Positions 8,325 through 17,024 of a DNA stretch of 64,000 nucleotides are shown piece after piece. The position numbers and the translations under genes were made by a program. Within the stretch, counting starts at the first letter, position 1; each line of letters begins with the position of its first letter. Origin of the DNA: Rhodococcoides trifolii (GTDB lineage Bacteria > Actinomycetota > Actinomycetes > Mycobacteriales > Mycobacteriaceae); assembly GCF_014635345.1 (NCBI RefSeq), contig NZ_BMCU01000001.1, positions 372,001 through 436,000 on the forward strand, read 5' to 3'. The notes below the pieces were generated by a model. It was not told the origin of the DNA and ran no database searches. It saw nothing but the letters and a program-made list of their open reading frames with translations.

Positions 8325-8981
8325 ATGTTGCGTCGACTGCTGATCTCGCTGGTGACCTCGACCGCCGCGGCGGCGTCGATCCTGCTCGTCGGCACCGGTT
8401 CGGCCGTCGCAGCACCGGCCGCATGCCCCGACGTTCAGATCGTGTTCGCCCGCGGCACCCTCGAGTTCCCGGGACTCGGCTTGGCCGGGGCGCCCTTCGC
8501 GCAGAAACTCGAGTCTCTCCTGCCCGGCAAGACCGTCGATTCCTATGCGGTGAACTACGAGGCGAACGTGCTGCAGACCAGCTCGGGCCCCGGTGCCACC
8601 GACCTCACACGCGAGGTCACCTCACTGGCAGCGCGGTGCTCGAACACGCGATTCGTTCTCGGTGGGTACTCGCAGGGCGCGTCGGTGGTCACCATCGCGG
8701 TCGGCCTGACCACGCGATCCGGTACGCCGGGAGAGGTGCTGGCGCCGGAACTGGCTTCGCGCGTCGACGCGATCGTGGTGTTCGGTAACCCGTTGGGGCG
8801 TCAGGGCGGGTCGATCGAGGCGGACAGCCCGCTGTACGGGTCGAAGACGAGGTCGTTCTGCGCACCGAACGAGCCGGTCTGCAGCCCGGGTTTCGACTTC
8901 CCCGCCCACTTGGCCTACCTGTTCAACGGTGACCTGGACCGAGCCGCACGCTTCGCTGCCGACAAGGTCATCGCCGCCTGA
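8325..8981 (+). CDS. Secreted cutinase-family serine hydrolase
   Basis: 218 residues with a Sec signal peptide cleaved after GSAVAAPA. It carries CPDVQIVFARGT (the oxyanion-hole region), the nucleophile motif GGYSQGA (Ser near residue 115) and two disulfide pairs. The C-terminal PAHLAY provides the probable catalytic His. The position that normally holds the catalytic Asp (GDxVC) reads NEPVC, so Glu may replace Asp. Family members hydrolyse lipid esters or cell-wall esters outside the cell. It is divergent from the dioxygenase-like gene across 119 bp in which no clear promoter was recognised. Confidence 0.88.
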   Translation: MLRRLLISLVTSTAAAASILLVGTGSAVAAPAACPDVQIVFARGTLEFPGLGLAGAPFAQKLESLLPGKTVDSYAVNYEANVLQTSSGPGATDLTREVTSLAARCSNTRFVLGGYSQGASVVTIAVGLTTRSGTPGEVLAPELASRVDAIVVFGNPLGRQGGSIEADSPLYGSKTRSFCAPNEPVCSPGFDFPAHLAYLFNGDLDRAARFAADKVIAA

Positions 8982-9045
8982 CCCGCCCGGGGTCGTCGGC
9001 GGAGAACTAGAGTGGTCGGCGGAGAATCCGACGACTACTCACAGG

Positions 9046-10434
9046 ATGCACGGGGTACTCACGCGTATGTCTCTCGAACCCGACGATCGACTCGACACCG
9101 CACTCACCTCCTGGATTCCGCAGCAGCGCTGGTTCGGATCCAAGGGCAAGCCGGTCAGCGCCGTCCGCACGATCATGCGGGAAACGGTGGTCGAGTACGA
9201 GGATCTACGCGTCGACCACCTGTTGGTCTCGGTCGAGTTCGACGACCACGAGCCGGAGATCTATCAAGTGCCGCTCGGCATCCGAGAGTCCGTGTCCGAT
9301 GACCTGTTGCCGTGGGTGGTGTCGTCGGACGGCCCCGTCGTCTACGACGGGATGCGCGATCCCGACGTCATCAGCGTGTACGCCGACCAATTTGCCACGG
9401 GCACAGCACCGCGGGAAGGCCGGAGGCCGGCCGGAACGACCGGCGATGTTCGCTTCAGGACGATGGACGGAAGCGTCATCGAGGCGGGTATGAAGGGCAG
9501 AGTGCTCGGCGCCGAGCAGTCCAACACCTCGGTGATTCTCGGAAACACGCTGCTGCTGAAGATCTTTCGGCGGGTGAATCTCGGAATCAATCCTGACGTC
9601 GAGTTGCATCGGGCACTCGGGGAAGCGAACTGCGAATTCGTCGCATCGCTTCGAGGGTGGATGGAAGCGGACGTCGACGGTACCGAGACCACCCTCGCCA
9701 TGGCGCAGGACTTCGCAGCCGGATCGTCCGAAGGATGGACCACGGCACTGGAGAGTGTGAAGGCTGCCCTCGACGCGCACGACGTCACGGTTTCCGACTT
9801 CGCCTCGGAGTCGGACGAACTCGGTGCTGCGGTTGCCGCGGTACACGCCGATCTCGCGTCGAGTCTGGGCAAGTCCGACGATTCCTCCCCCGCGGGCACG
9901 GTCGCAGCCATTCTGAACCGCGTCGAAGAAGCAAGCGCCGTGGTGCCGCAGCTGGTTTCGTTCCTCCCCCGTATCAGAGCTCTGATCGAACGCGCGAAAT
10001 CGGCGGACACGTTCTCGGTTCAGCGAATTCACGGCGATCTGCACCTCGGTCAGGTTCTGCGGACGCAGCCCCGGTGGTTGCTCATCGACTTCGAAGGCGA
10101 GCCCGCGAAGTCGTTCGACGAGCGCCGCATTCCCGACAGCCCGTTGCGGGACGTGGCGGGAATGCTGCGATCGTTCGACTACGCCGCACGTAATCTTCTC
10201 GTCGATTCCAGTGACGCCGCGCGCGAGGAGGTGGCCCGAGAGTGGGTGAACCGCAACGTCGCTGCATTCTGCGACGGCTACTCTCGGGTGGCGGGCGTCG
10301 ATCCGCGCGATGCCGCAGACCTGTTGCGCGCCTACGAACTCGACAAGGCTGTGTACGAAGCCGTGTACGAGGCGCGCAACCGTCCCACCTGGCTGTCGAT
10401 CCCGATGCACGCGATCGAGCGGTTGGTTGGCTAG
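9046..10434 (+). CDS. mak: Maltokinase (maltose 1-phosphate forming)
   Basis: About 462 residues. The N-terminal cap has WIPQQRWFGSKGKPV and the C-terminal kinase lobe RIHGDLHLGQVLR with LLIDFEGEP, the catalytic and metal-binding motifs of Mak/Pep2. The enzyme phosphorylates maltose with ATP and feeds GlgE alpha-glucan synthesis from trehalose; TreS and GlgE are not in this window. ATG at 9046 or 9067 could start it; neither has a strong ribosome site. A copy of the dispersed repeat is translated near residues 122-129 as REGRRPAG, between N-terminal strands. The stop shares CTAG with the convergent pirin gene. Confidence 0.85.
   Translation: MHGVLTRMSLEPDDRLDTALTSWIPQQRWFGSKGKPVSAVRTIMRETVVEYEDLRVDHLLVSVEFDDHEPEIYQVPLGIRESVSDDLLPWVVSSDGPVVYDGMRDPDVISVYADQFATGTAPREGRRPAGTTGDVRFRTMDGSVIEAGMKGRVLGAEQSNTSVILGNTLLLKIFRRVNLGINPDVELHRALGEANCEFVASLRGWMEADVDGTETTLAMAQDFAAGSSEGWTTALESVKAALDAHDVTVSDFASESDELGAAVAAVHADLASSLGKSDDSSPAGTVAAILNRVEEASAVVPQLVSFLPRIRALIERAKSADTFSVQRIHGDLHLGQVLRTQPRWLLIDFEGEPAKSFDERRIPDSPLRDVAGMLRSFDYAARNLLVDSSDAAREEVAREWVNRNVAAFCDGYSRVAGVDPRDAADLLRAYELDKAVYEAVYEARNRPTWLSIPMHAIERLVG
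9412..9432 (-). repeat. Dispersed 21-bp palindromic repeat inside maltokinase
   Basis: An inverted copy of the repeat at 7205-7296, matching at 19 of 21 positions; it contains aaggccggaggccgg. It lies in frame within the maltokinase gene. Confidence 0.7.
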
Positions 10435-11387
10435 CTGTAGATCGCCGGAATCGACCCCAACTTACCGGCCTGGAAGTCGTCGAACGCCTGGATCACTTCG
10501 GCCTTCGTGTTCATCACGAACGGTCCGGCCATGGCGATGGGCTCGCGAATCGGCTTGCCGCCCAACACGAACACCTCGAACGACTCGGACCGCGAGTCCT
10601 GTGAATCCGATGCGGCGAAGGTGATGGAGTCGCCGCGTCCGTAGAGCGCGGTCTGCCCCATTTTCACCGGCTTGCGCTCGGAGCCCACGGTTCCCGATCC
10701 CGCCAGAACGTAGGCGACAGCGTTGAACTCGGGATTCCAGGGCAGGGTCACCTTGGCTCCGGGTGCAACGGTGATGTGAGACAACGCAATCGGAGTGTAG
10801 GTGGAACCGGGACCCTGGTGTCCGTCGATCTCGCCGGCGATGACGCGGACGAGTGCGCCGCCGTCCTCGCTGGAGAGCAGAGAGACGCGCGATCCGGTGA
10901 TGTCCTGGTAGCGCGGGGCAGCCATCTTGTTGTCGCGAGGAAGGTTGACCCACAACTGCACGCCGTGGAACAGGCCGCCGGACTGCACGAGATGTTCGGG
11001 CGGAGTCTCGATGTGCAGGATGCCGCCACCGGCCGTCATCCATTGGGTGTCACCGCCGCCGATGGTTCCGCCGCCACCGTTGGAGTCCTTGTGCTCCATG
11101 ATTCCGTCGATCATGTACGTCACGGTTTCGAATCCGCGGTGCGGATGCCACGGGGTGCCCTTGGGCTCGCCCGGTGCGTAGTTCACCTCACCCATTTGGT
11201 CCATGTGAATGAACGGATCGAGACGGGCGAGATCGATGCCCGCGAATGCGCGTCGTACCGGGAACCCCTCACCTTCGTAGCCGGTGGGCGCGGTGGTGAC
11301 GGACACGACCGGGCGGTCGACGCTCGTGGGGTCCGGGGTGGCGATGCGGGGGAGAGCGAGAATGTTGTCGACGGTCACTGCAGGCAT
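10431..11387 (-). CDS. Pirin family protein (bicupin)
   Basis: 318 residues. The N-terminal cupin carries PWHPHRGFETVTYMIDG and the downstream Glu/His region TAGGGILHIETPP, which are the pirin metal-binding motifs; a second cupin occupies the C-terminal half. Pirins are metal cupins, some with quercetinase activity, whose physiological role in bacteria is mostly unknown. A strong AGGAGG lies 9 bases before ATG 11387. The last 4 bp overlap the end of mak on the other strand. Confidence 0.9.
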   Translation of the reverse strand: MPAVTVDNILALPRIATPDPTSVDRPVVSVTTAPTGYEGEGFPVRRAFAGIDLARLDPFIHMDQMGEVNYAPGEPKGTPWHPHRGFETVTYMIDGIMEHKDSNGGGGTIGGGDTQWMTAGGGILHIETPPEHLVQSGGLFHGVQLWVNLPRDNKMAAPRYQDITGSRVSLLSSEDGGALVRVIAGEIDGHQGPGSTYTPIALSHITVAPGAKVTLPWNPEFNAVAYVLAGSGTVGSERKPVKMGQTALYGRGDSITFAASDSQDSRSESFEVFVLGGKPIREPIAMAGPFVMNTKAEVIQAFDDFQAGKLGSIPAIYS

Positions 11388-11484
11388 AGCGGCCTCCTGA
11401 GGGATGTAGTTGATGGATCAACTACCTGTGCACGGCTCAACCGTGAATAGGCAGATCGTATTCCGCAGCTACCCTCGGCGAGCG

Positions 11485-12171
11485 ATGAATGCCTTCTGGG
11501 AACGGGTCACCGCCGTCGGACCTCCGCCGAGCACCGCCGTCGTCGTGTCGGTCGTCGTCGCCGCGGCCCTGCTCGTTCTGGAGCCGAACGCGTGGCGACG
11601 AAGCCGGGGCGTCGTCACCATCGCGCACGAAGGAGCACACCTTCTGCTGGCGCTGCTGACGGGTCGGCGCCTGCACGGCGTTCGCCTGCACGCGGACACG
11701 TCCGGCGTCGCGATCTCGTCGGGCAAACCGACCGGGATCGGAGTCGTCCTGATGACCGCCGCCGGATACGTCGGCCCGTCGCTGCTCGGACTCGCCGCAG
11801 CTCTCACCCTGAACACGGGCCACATCGTCGCCGTGTTGTGGACGGCGGTCGCCGTCTGCGCGCTGATGCTCGTGCTGGTCCGCAACGTCTACGGGGCTTT
11901 CTCACTCGTCGTGACGGGTGGGGCACTGGGTGCCGTCGGGTGGAGGGCTCCGGACCAGGCGCAGATCGCCGTCGCCTACCTGATTGCGATCTTTCTTCTG
12001 ATGGCGGGACCGCGGCCGGTGCTGGAATTGCGACGTCGACGATCGCGAACGTCCGACCCGGACCAACTCGCCCGGCTCACCGTCTTCCCGGCGGCAGTCT
12101 GGACGGGCTTCTTCCTCGTCGTCACCGTCGGGGCGCTGGTTGCGGGTGCGGGTTTGCTCAATCCCTTCTAG
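11485..12171 (+). CDS. M50-type membrane metalloprotease-like protein
   Basis: 228 residues with about seven hydrophobic segments. The first metal motif HExxH appears as TIAHEGAHLLLALLTGRRL near the N-terminus, followed by a glycine-rich transmembrane core (TAAGYVGPSLLGLAAAL). This resembles the short actinobacterial M50 proteins, which may cleave within the membrane; no clear second metal motif (NPDG) was found, so activity is uncertain. ATG 11485 is preferred over 11410, which would add a hydrophilic tail. Its stop overlaps the convergent dienelactone hydrolase gene in a shared CTAG. Confidence 0.75.
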   Translation: MNAFWERVTAVGPPPSTAVVVSVVVAAALLVLEPNAWRRSRGVVTIAHEGAHLLLALLTGRRLHGVRLHADTSGVAISSGKPTGIGVVLMTAAGYVGPSLLGLAAALTLNTGHIVAVLWTAVAVCALMLVLVRNVYGAFSLVVTGGALGAVGWRAPDQAQIAVAYLIAIFLLMAGPRPVLELRRRRSRTSDPDQLARLTVFPAAVWTGFFLVVTVGALVAGAGLLNPF

Positions 12172-12848
12172 CGCGCGACGTGGGTGTCGAACCAGTCCAA
12201 GGTCTTGGACCACGCGTCGTGCGCGGCGCGCTCGTTGTAGACCGCCGGGCGGTCGTTGCAGTGAAAGCCGTGCTCGGCGTCGGGATAGCGCGCGATTCGG
12301 GTGTCGACCGACGCAGAGGCGGCCGCAATCCGCAGTTCCTCGACCTCCTCGACTGGAATCCCCTTGTCCTGGTCTCCGAAGAACCCGTGCCACGGCGTGC
12401 GCAGGTCGGGTGCGGAGTCCAGAAGCGAGGAGTAACCGAAACGACCCTCACGAATTCCGCCGCCGTAGAACGTCGCCGCGGCGCCGAGGGGCCGGCGGAC
12501 TGCGGTGGCGAACGAGACGGTGCCGCCCATGCAGAACCCGACGACCGCGCACTGGGACGGCCCGAATCCGTACGACGCCAGCTCGTCGACGGCCGCGTCG
12601 ATGTCCTCGTCGATCTCGTCCGACGTCAGCTTCTTCATCAGGGGCATCGACGTCTCGAGGTCGTCGTACGCGACGACTGGATCCCCGCTGCGGTGAAACA
12701 GGTGCGGAGCTGTTGCCACCCAACCGGCGGCAGCGAAGCGTCGGCAGACGTCGGCAATGTGGTCGGTGACGCCGAATGCCTCCTGCACGACGACAACACC
12801 TCCGCGAGCGGTTCCGTCGGGGGAGAACGTGGTCACTGGGGTCGTCAT
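12168..12848 (-). CDS. Dienelactone hydrolase family protein
   Basis: 226-residue alpha/beta hydrolase. The catalytic triad is visible: Cys in VGFCMGG, Asp in GDQDKGIP and His in EHGFHC. The N-terminal VVVVQEAFGVTDHI is typical of the family. Homologues open dienelactones in chlorocatechol breakdown, but many are general esterases, and nothing nearby is from an aromatic pathway except the exported intradiol dioxygenase-like protein. Cytoplasmic; no signal peptide. Confidence 0.88.
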   Translation of the reverse strand: MTTPVTTFSPDGTARGGVVVVQEAFGVTDHIADVCRRFAAAGWVATAPHLFHRSGDPVVAYDDLETSMPLMKKLTSDEIDEDIDAAVDELASYGFGPSQCAVVGFCMGGTVSFATAVRRPLGAAATFYGGGIREGRFGYSSLLDSAPDLRTPWHGFFGDQDKGIPVEEVEELRIAAASASVDTRIARYPDAEHGFHCNDRPAVYNERAAHDAWSKTLDWFDTHVAR

Positions 12849-12946
12849 GGTTCGATCACATCACAAGCCGTTCGGGTGCACGATGTGTGGATATCCACTT
12901 CGCCGGGAATACCTGCTTGCGTTAAACCATCTCGAGGAGGAACACC

Positions 12947-13201
12947 GTGGTGTCAACAGAGCGGGAAACAACGACGCCGCCACTCGCAGTCGGATCGCGT
13001 GTGCGCACCAAGTACTCGACCGACCGCACGGCCGATCCGTCGACCTGGAAGGACGAGTCGGGCAAGATCGTGCAGGATTTCGCCGCGAACCTCGACGGGT
13101 CGATCAGTCGCGAGTGGGCGCAGGCCCATCGGTGGGGAATTGCGTTGGACAACGGGTGCCTGGTGTTCCGGGACAACGACGACGTGACACCCGAGAACTG
13201 A
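12947..13201 (+). CDS. Conserved-looking small hypothetical protein (84 aa)
   Basis: A short soluble protein starting at GTG 12947, preceded at 7 bases by the strong ribosome site GAGGAGG. It is charged and rich in Asp, with SRVRTKYSTDRTADPSTWKD at residues 17-36 and a C-terminal WGIALDNGCLVFRD. There is no signal peptide, membrane segment or recognised motif. The excellent ribosome site and uniform codon use support a real gene. It is convergent with the UbiA gene, 7 bp from its stop. Function unknown. Confidence 0.7.
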   Translation: MVSTERETTTPPLAVGSRVRTKYSTDRTADPSTWKDESGKIVQDFAANLDGSISREWAQAHRWGIALDNGCLVFRDNDDVTPEN

Positions 13202-13208
13202 CAGCGGT

Positions 13209-14000
13209 TCAGGCAGCCACCAGCATCACCACGTCGACGGCCGCGATACCGATCGCGGCGTAGAACGGCGTCTTCGATCGCCCGGTGCACGCCACGACCG
13301 CAAGAACGATCACCACGGGGAGCACGATCCATCCCCACCGGGACGCACTCCCCACCACACCGACGACGGATGCGACGACCAACGCCGCCGCGGCCACCGG
13401 TGCCACAGCTCTCCGCGGAAGCCGGTGCGGGAATCCACGCACACCCGTCGCGTCGTCGTCGGCCAGGTCGGGAAGCACGTTCACCAGGTGCGCGCCGAAT
13501 CCGAGCAGACCGCCCACCGCGACCATCCACGCGGGTGGCAGACCGCCCGGTTCGACAGACAGGTAGACCACGATCGGCAGCGCCCCGAACGCCACCGTGT
13601 ACGGCAGCCACGACAGGACCGTTGCCTTCAGAACGACGTTGTAGGCCACCGCTGCGCCGACACCGAACACCAGGTGAACGAGTCCGGGTACCCATCCGCA
13701 GGCCAGCGACGAGACGACACACACGGCGAATGTCGCTGTCGCCCAACGCCCCACGAGTACCGGCGCGATCGTCCCCAGTGCGATGGGCTTGTCCGTGCGG
13801 CCGGTCTGCGCATCTCGATGCCGGTCGACGATGTCGTTCGTCCACCCGACCACCATCTGACCGGTGAACACGGCGAGGACGATCGGCAGAACTCGAGCGT
13901 CGAATCCGCCGACGCTGATCGCGAGGACCGCGGTGAGGGCAGTGACGGCGATGCCCGGCATCGGGTGGGCGCTGCGTGCGAGGGCGCCGAAGGTCGTCAC
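13209..14000 (-). CDS. UbiA family prenyltransferase
   Basis: 263 residues with about eight membrane helices. The first Asp-rich motif is GWTNDIVDRHRDAQTGRTDK and the second is NVLPDLADDD, which together bind the Mg-diphosphate of the prenyl donor. The size and motif order fit the UbiA superfamily (MenA, decaprenylphosphoryl-ribose synthase and related enzymes). The acceptor cannot be told from the sequence: the protein is shorter than typical MenA and no menaquinone genes are adjacent. GTG start at 14000. Confidence 0.85.
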   Translation of the reverse strand: MTTFGALARSAHPMPGIAVTALTAVLAISVGGFDARVLPIVLAVFTGQMVVGWTNDIVDRHRDAQTGRTDKPIALGTIAPVLVGRWATATFAVCVVSSLACGWVPGLVHLVFGVGAAVAYNVVLKATVLSWLPYTVAFGALPIVVYLSVEPGGLPPAWMVAVGGLLGFGAHLVNVLPDLADDDATGVRGFPHRLPRRAVAPVAAAALVVASVVGVVGSASRWGWIVLPVVIVLAVVACTGRSKTPFYAAIGIAAVDVVMLVAA

Positions 14001-14026
14001 AACTCGACACTAGGCGGGGACGAGCC

Positions 14027-14317
14027 CTAGGTCGCGACCTGTAGAACGATCACGTCGTCGAGGAACTGGTAGGTGTTCGGCAGATTGTTGGATCCGGTGA
14101 CCGTGGCCACGGTCGGATCGACGGCGGTGTCGGTCACCGTGATGTCGGTGAAGCCGGCGGCTTCGAAGGCCTGCGTCGCTCCAGCGACGGTGTCGCCGGA
14201 TACGTCCGGCACCAGTGCGGTGTGTTCGACGGCAGCGTTCGCGACGCCGGCACCGCCACCCGCGAGAGCGGTGGCGATCAGCGTCGTGGCGGCGAGGCGG
14301 CGGAAGGTGGTCTTCAT
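14027..14317 (-). CDS. Small secreted PASTA-like protein
   Basis: 96 residues. A clear Sec signal peptide (KTTFRRLAATTLIATALAGG, cleaved near ANAA) precedes one PASTA-like unit: LVPDVSGDTVAGATQAFEAA followed by a TDITVTD strand. PASTA repeats bind muropeptides in PknB and some PBPs; a free secreted single unit is probably an envelope protein of unknown role. It lies 26 bp downstream of UbiA on the same strand side but is a separate small gene starting at ATG 14317. Confidence 0.75.
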   Translation of the reverse strand: MKTTFRRLAATTLIATALAGGGAGVANAAVEHTALVPDVSGDTVAGATQAFEAAGFTDITVTDTAVDPTVATVTGSNNLPNTYQFLDDVIVLQVAT

Positions 14318-14419
14318 GGTGGGTCCTTTGCTCGTGGTCCGTTCTTCTCCAACGGCTTCCACAGTCGCCCCGAAACTCGAGGGTCCGCTGGCAGCGTCCT
14401 GTCAGTACGCTCATGGCTC

Positions 14420-15157
14420 ATGGAGCGCCCAGCGGTCACCCTCGACAACAGCGACGCCGTCTACGACTTCTACCTCGACCACCAGCAGAATCGCCGGTTG
14501 GCGCGTGTCGCCTACCAGGTGCTTGCCCGACGGTTTCGCCCCCGGGTCCGTTACGCCGATACCGCTCGGGAGCGCCTGCGCGCGCTGGTCTACGACGAGC
14601 GCCGCCTGCTGATCGCGGTCAACCACGTCAGCGAGACCGACCCGTACACCCTCGCCGCCACCGCCTGGGCCAGCCCGTTGCGGCCGATCATCGGACGAAC
14701 GCGGGTCCTGGCCAAGGACGAATTGTTCGAGGATCCGAAGCAGCGGCGTCGCATCGAGATGATGGGCAGCATCCCCGTTTTTCGCGGCAAGAACCACGGA
14801 ATGCGTGCGGTCAGCGCCGCCGGCAGTCGCATGATGGACGTCTGCGCCGAACGTATGCGGCGCGGTGACGATCTCGCCGTGTTCCCCGAGGGAACGTGCA
14901 ACGACGGTGACCCGCGCATCCTCCAACCCGTCGGAAGCGGAATCGGCCACATCGCGCTGCGTGCCCGCGCGCTGGGCGTCGACCCTGCCCTCGTCGTCAT
15001 CGGGCTCCACTACGGACCCGCCGCCGGAACGCTGAAATCGGCGAGCGTGTACGTCGACGTACCCGAGGAACCGTTGCCGGAGAAGCCGATTCACATGTCG
15101 AGGCACGTCGCCGAGAAGTTGCAGGCTGCAGTGGATCGTGCGGTGGAGCTGTACTGA
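14420..15157 (+). CDS. 1-acyl-glycerophosphate acyltransferase family protein (PlsC-like)
   Basis: 245 residues. The acyltransferase block I is NHVSETD (NHxxxxD) and block III is FPEGTCNDGD, with IPVFRGKN as block II. The enzyme should transfer an acyl chain to a lysophospholipid or related acceptor at the membrane. There is no obvious transmembrane helix, so peripheral association is likely. ATG 14420 is used; another ATG at 14413 is out of frame. It is followed by 166 bp without a gene, in which only the promoter region of fabG is expected. Confidence 0.83.
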   Translation: MERPAVTLDNSDAVYDFYLDHQQNRRLARVAYQVLARRFRPRVRYADTARERLRALVYDERRLLIAVNHVSETDPYTLAATAWASPLRPIIGRTRVLAKDELFEDPKQRRRIEMMGSIPVFRGKNHGMRAVSAAGSRMMDVCAERMRRGDDLAVFPEGTCNDGDPRILQPVGSGIGHIALRARALGVDPALVVIGLHYGPAAGTLKSASVYVDVPEEPLPEKPIHMSRHVAEKLQAAVDRAVELY

Positions 15158-15323
15158 TCGCCCTGTGGCCCTATCTATTTCGCGAGGTCGAGAGGATGAT
15201 CGCCCGCACTCCTGGACATCGACGCGGTGACGGGTATCCGCACACGGCATCTCGGCTGATCGACCTCCCACGGCGCTTGGTACAAAGGGACGAGAGAGCA
15301 CGCCCCTTTACGGAAGGTCAGTT

Positions 15324-16082
15324 GTGAGCGATCAGATCAAGACAGCCATCGTCACCGGTAGCGCCCGAGGCATCGGAGCCGCCGTGGCTCAGCGCCTCGC
15401 CGCCGACGGTTTCGGCATCGCCGTCGTCGACCTCGACGAGGCGGCGTGCGCCGGCACCGTCGAGAAGATCCAGTCGGCCGGTGGCCAGGCCATCGCAGTC
15501 GGGGCGAACGTCTCCGACGAAGATTCGGTGAACGCAGCTGTCGATCGCATCGCCTCCGAGTTCGGCGCACCCACCGTCCTGATCAACAACGCCGGCATCA
15601 CGCGCGACAACCTGCTGTTCAAGATGACGACCACCGATTGGGATTCCGTTCTGGGCGTTCACCTTCGGGGATCTTTTCTGATGTCGAAAGCTGCTTCGAA
15701 GCACATGGTCGACGCCAAGTGGGGCCGAATCGTTAACCTCTCGAGCACCTCCGCGCTGGGCAACCGGGGCCAGGCGAACTACTCCGCAGCCAAGGCCGGC
15801 ATGCAGGGCTTCACCAAGACCCTCGCCATCGAGCTCGGCCGCTACAACGTCACCGTCAACGCCATCGCCCCCGGGTTCATCGAGACCGAGATGACCGCCG
15901 CGACCGCCGAACGCGTCGGTGTTCCCTTCGAGGACTTCAAGAAGGGTGCGGCGTCACAGATCCCGGTGCAGCGCGTCGGCCAGCCGGAGGACATCGCGCA
16001 CACGGCGTCGTTCTTCGTCAGCGAAGGCGCGTCGTTCGTCTCCGGCCAGGTCGTCTACGTCGCCGGTGGCCCCCGCGACTAG
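15324..16082 (+). CDS. SDR oxidoreductase, 3-oxoacyl-ACP reductase type
   Basis: 252-residue classical short-chain dehydrogenase. The nucleotide loop is TGSARGIG, the structural motif is NNAG, and the catalytic Ser-Tyr-Lys sits in NLSSTSALGNRGQANYSAAKAG-type sequence; the last residues VVYVAGGPRD close the fold. The FabG family reduces 3-oxoacyl thioesters with NADPH; a role in fatty-acid or beta-oxidation metabolism is likely but not proven. GTG 15324 follows a GGAAGG site. The stop codon directly abuts the ATG of the phosphoesterase gene. Confidence 0.85.
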   Translation: MSDQIKTAIVTGSARGIGAAVAQRLAADGFGIAVVDLDEAACAGTVEKIQSAGGQAIAVGANVSDEDSVNAAVDRIASEFGAPTVLINNAGITRDNLLFKMTTTDWDSVLGVHLRGSFLMSKAASKHMVDAKWGRIVNLSSTSALGNRGQANYSAAKAGMQGFTKTLAIELGRYNVTVNAIAPGFIETEMTAATAERVGVPFEDFKKGAASQIPVQRVGQPEDIAHTASFFVSEGASFVSGQVVYVAGGPRD

Positions 16083-16574
16083 ATGCGAGTCCTATTGTTG
16101 GCCGACACCCACGTTCCCACCCGCGCACGGGATCTCCCGGCCGCGGTGTGGGCGGCCGTCGACGACGCAGATCTCGTGATCCACGCCGGCGACTGGATGT
16201 CTGCGGACCTGCTCGACTCGCTCGAGGCGCGGTCGTCGGACTTCCTGGGCTGCTGGGGCAACAACGACGGCGACGACGTGCGGTCACGTCTTCCCGAGGT
16301 TGCCCGTCGGACGGTCGAGGGCGTGCGCGTCGCCGTCACGCATGAGACGGGCGGGAAGGCCGGACGCGAGAAGCGGATGGCGGCGGCCTATCCCGACGTC
16401 GACCTGTTGATCTTCGGGCACAGTCACATACCGTGGGACACTGTGTGCGACAACGGGTTACGTCTGCTCAATCCCGGTTCGCCCACCGACCGCCGACGCC
16501 AACCCGTGTGTTCCTTCATGACGCTGACGCTCACGGACGGCGCAATTCGCGACGTCGAGTTGGTTGCGTTGTGA
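16083..16574 (+). CDS. YfcE/MJ0936-type metallophosphoesterase
   Basis: 163 residues with all metallophosphoesterase motifs in order: DTH (residues 8-10), GDW, GNNDGDD and FGHSH near residue 122. This compact form acts as a metal-dependent phosphodiesterase on model substrates; the natural substrate is unknown. ATG follows the preceding TAG without a gap, and its TGA overlaps the next GTG, so it lies in a three-gene operon with the reductase and the S4 protein. Confidence 0.87.
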   Translation: MRVLLLADTHVPTRARDLPAAVWAAVDDADLVIHAGDWMSADLLDSLEARSSDFLGCWGNNDGDDVRSRLPEVARRTVEGVRVAVTHETGGKAGREKRMAAAYPDVDLLIFGHSHIPWDTVCDNGLRLLNPGSPTDRRRQPVCSFMTLTLTDGAIRDVELVAL

Positions 16575-16942
16575 CCCGCGTCGACGCGTGGACGTGGTCG
16601 GTCCGGCTGTTCAAGACGCGGTCCGCGGCGGCGACCGCGTGCCGGGGCGGTCACGTCCGGATCAACGGCGTGACGGCCAAGCCGGCCCAGACGGTGGTTC
16701 CCGGCGACGAGGTTCGAGTGTGGGCAGGTGGGCGCGAACGCATCGTCGAGGTGGTGCAGTTGCTGAGCAAGCGGGTGGGGCCGTCCGTCGCCGCGACGGC
16801 GATGATCGACCGCAGCCCGCCCCCGCCGCCGAAGGAACTGTTCGCCGCCGTGCCGGTCCGCGATCGCGGGGCCGGACGGCCGACGAAGCGGGACCGTCGG
16901 GAGATGGAGAAGTTGCGGGGGCAGACGCCGCCCACGCCTTAG
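16571..16942 (+). CDS. S4-domain RNA-binding protein (Hsp15-like)
   Basis: 123 residues. The S4 fold is recognised by VDAWTWSVRLFKTRSAA, CRGGHVRINGVTAKPAQTV and PGDEVRV, followed by a basic, proline-rich tail (TKRDRREMEKLRGQTPP). Hsp15 and its relatives bind stalled 50S ribosomal subunits carrying peptidyl-tRNA. GTG 16571 overlaps the phosphoesterase stop (GTGA). Confidence 0.85.
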   Translation: MTRVDAWTWSVRLFKTRSAAATACRGGHVRINGVTAKPAQTVVPGDEVRVWAGGRERIVEVVQLLSKRVGPSVAATAMIDRSPPPPPKELFAAVPVRDRGAGRPTKRDRREMEKLRGQTPPTP

Positions 16943-16952
16943 CCCAAAGCTG

Positions 16953-17001
16953 ACTCAGGGGCACCCTCACGTCGATGGATCGACCGAGGGTGCCCCTGAC
17001 T
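16953..17001. terminator. Long hairpin, bidirectional terminator
   Basis: The arm actcaggggcaccctc (16953-16968) pairs with 16986-17001 with one mismatch, and the loop itself contains a gtcgat/atcgac stem. It lies between the convergent S4-protein and fadE25 genes. A second, diverged hairpin follows at 17025-17075. Confidence 0.6.
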
Positions 17002-17024
17002 TGTGTTCAGTAGCTACGTGCTGT

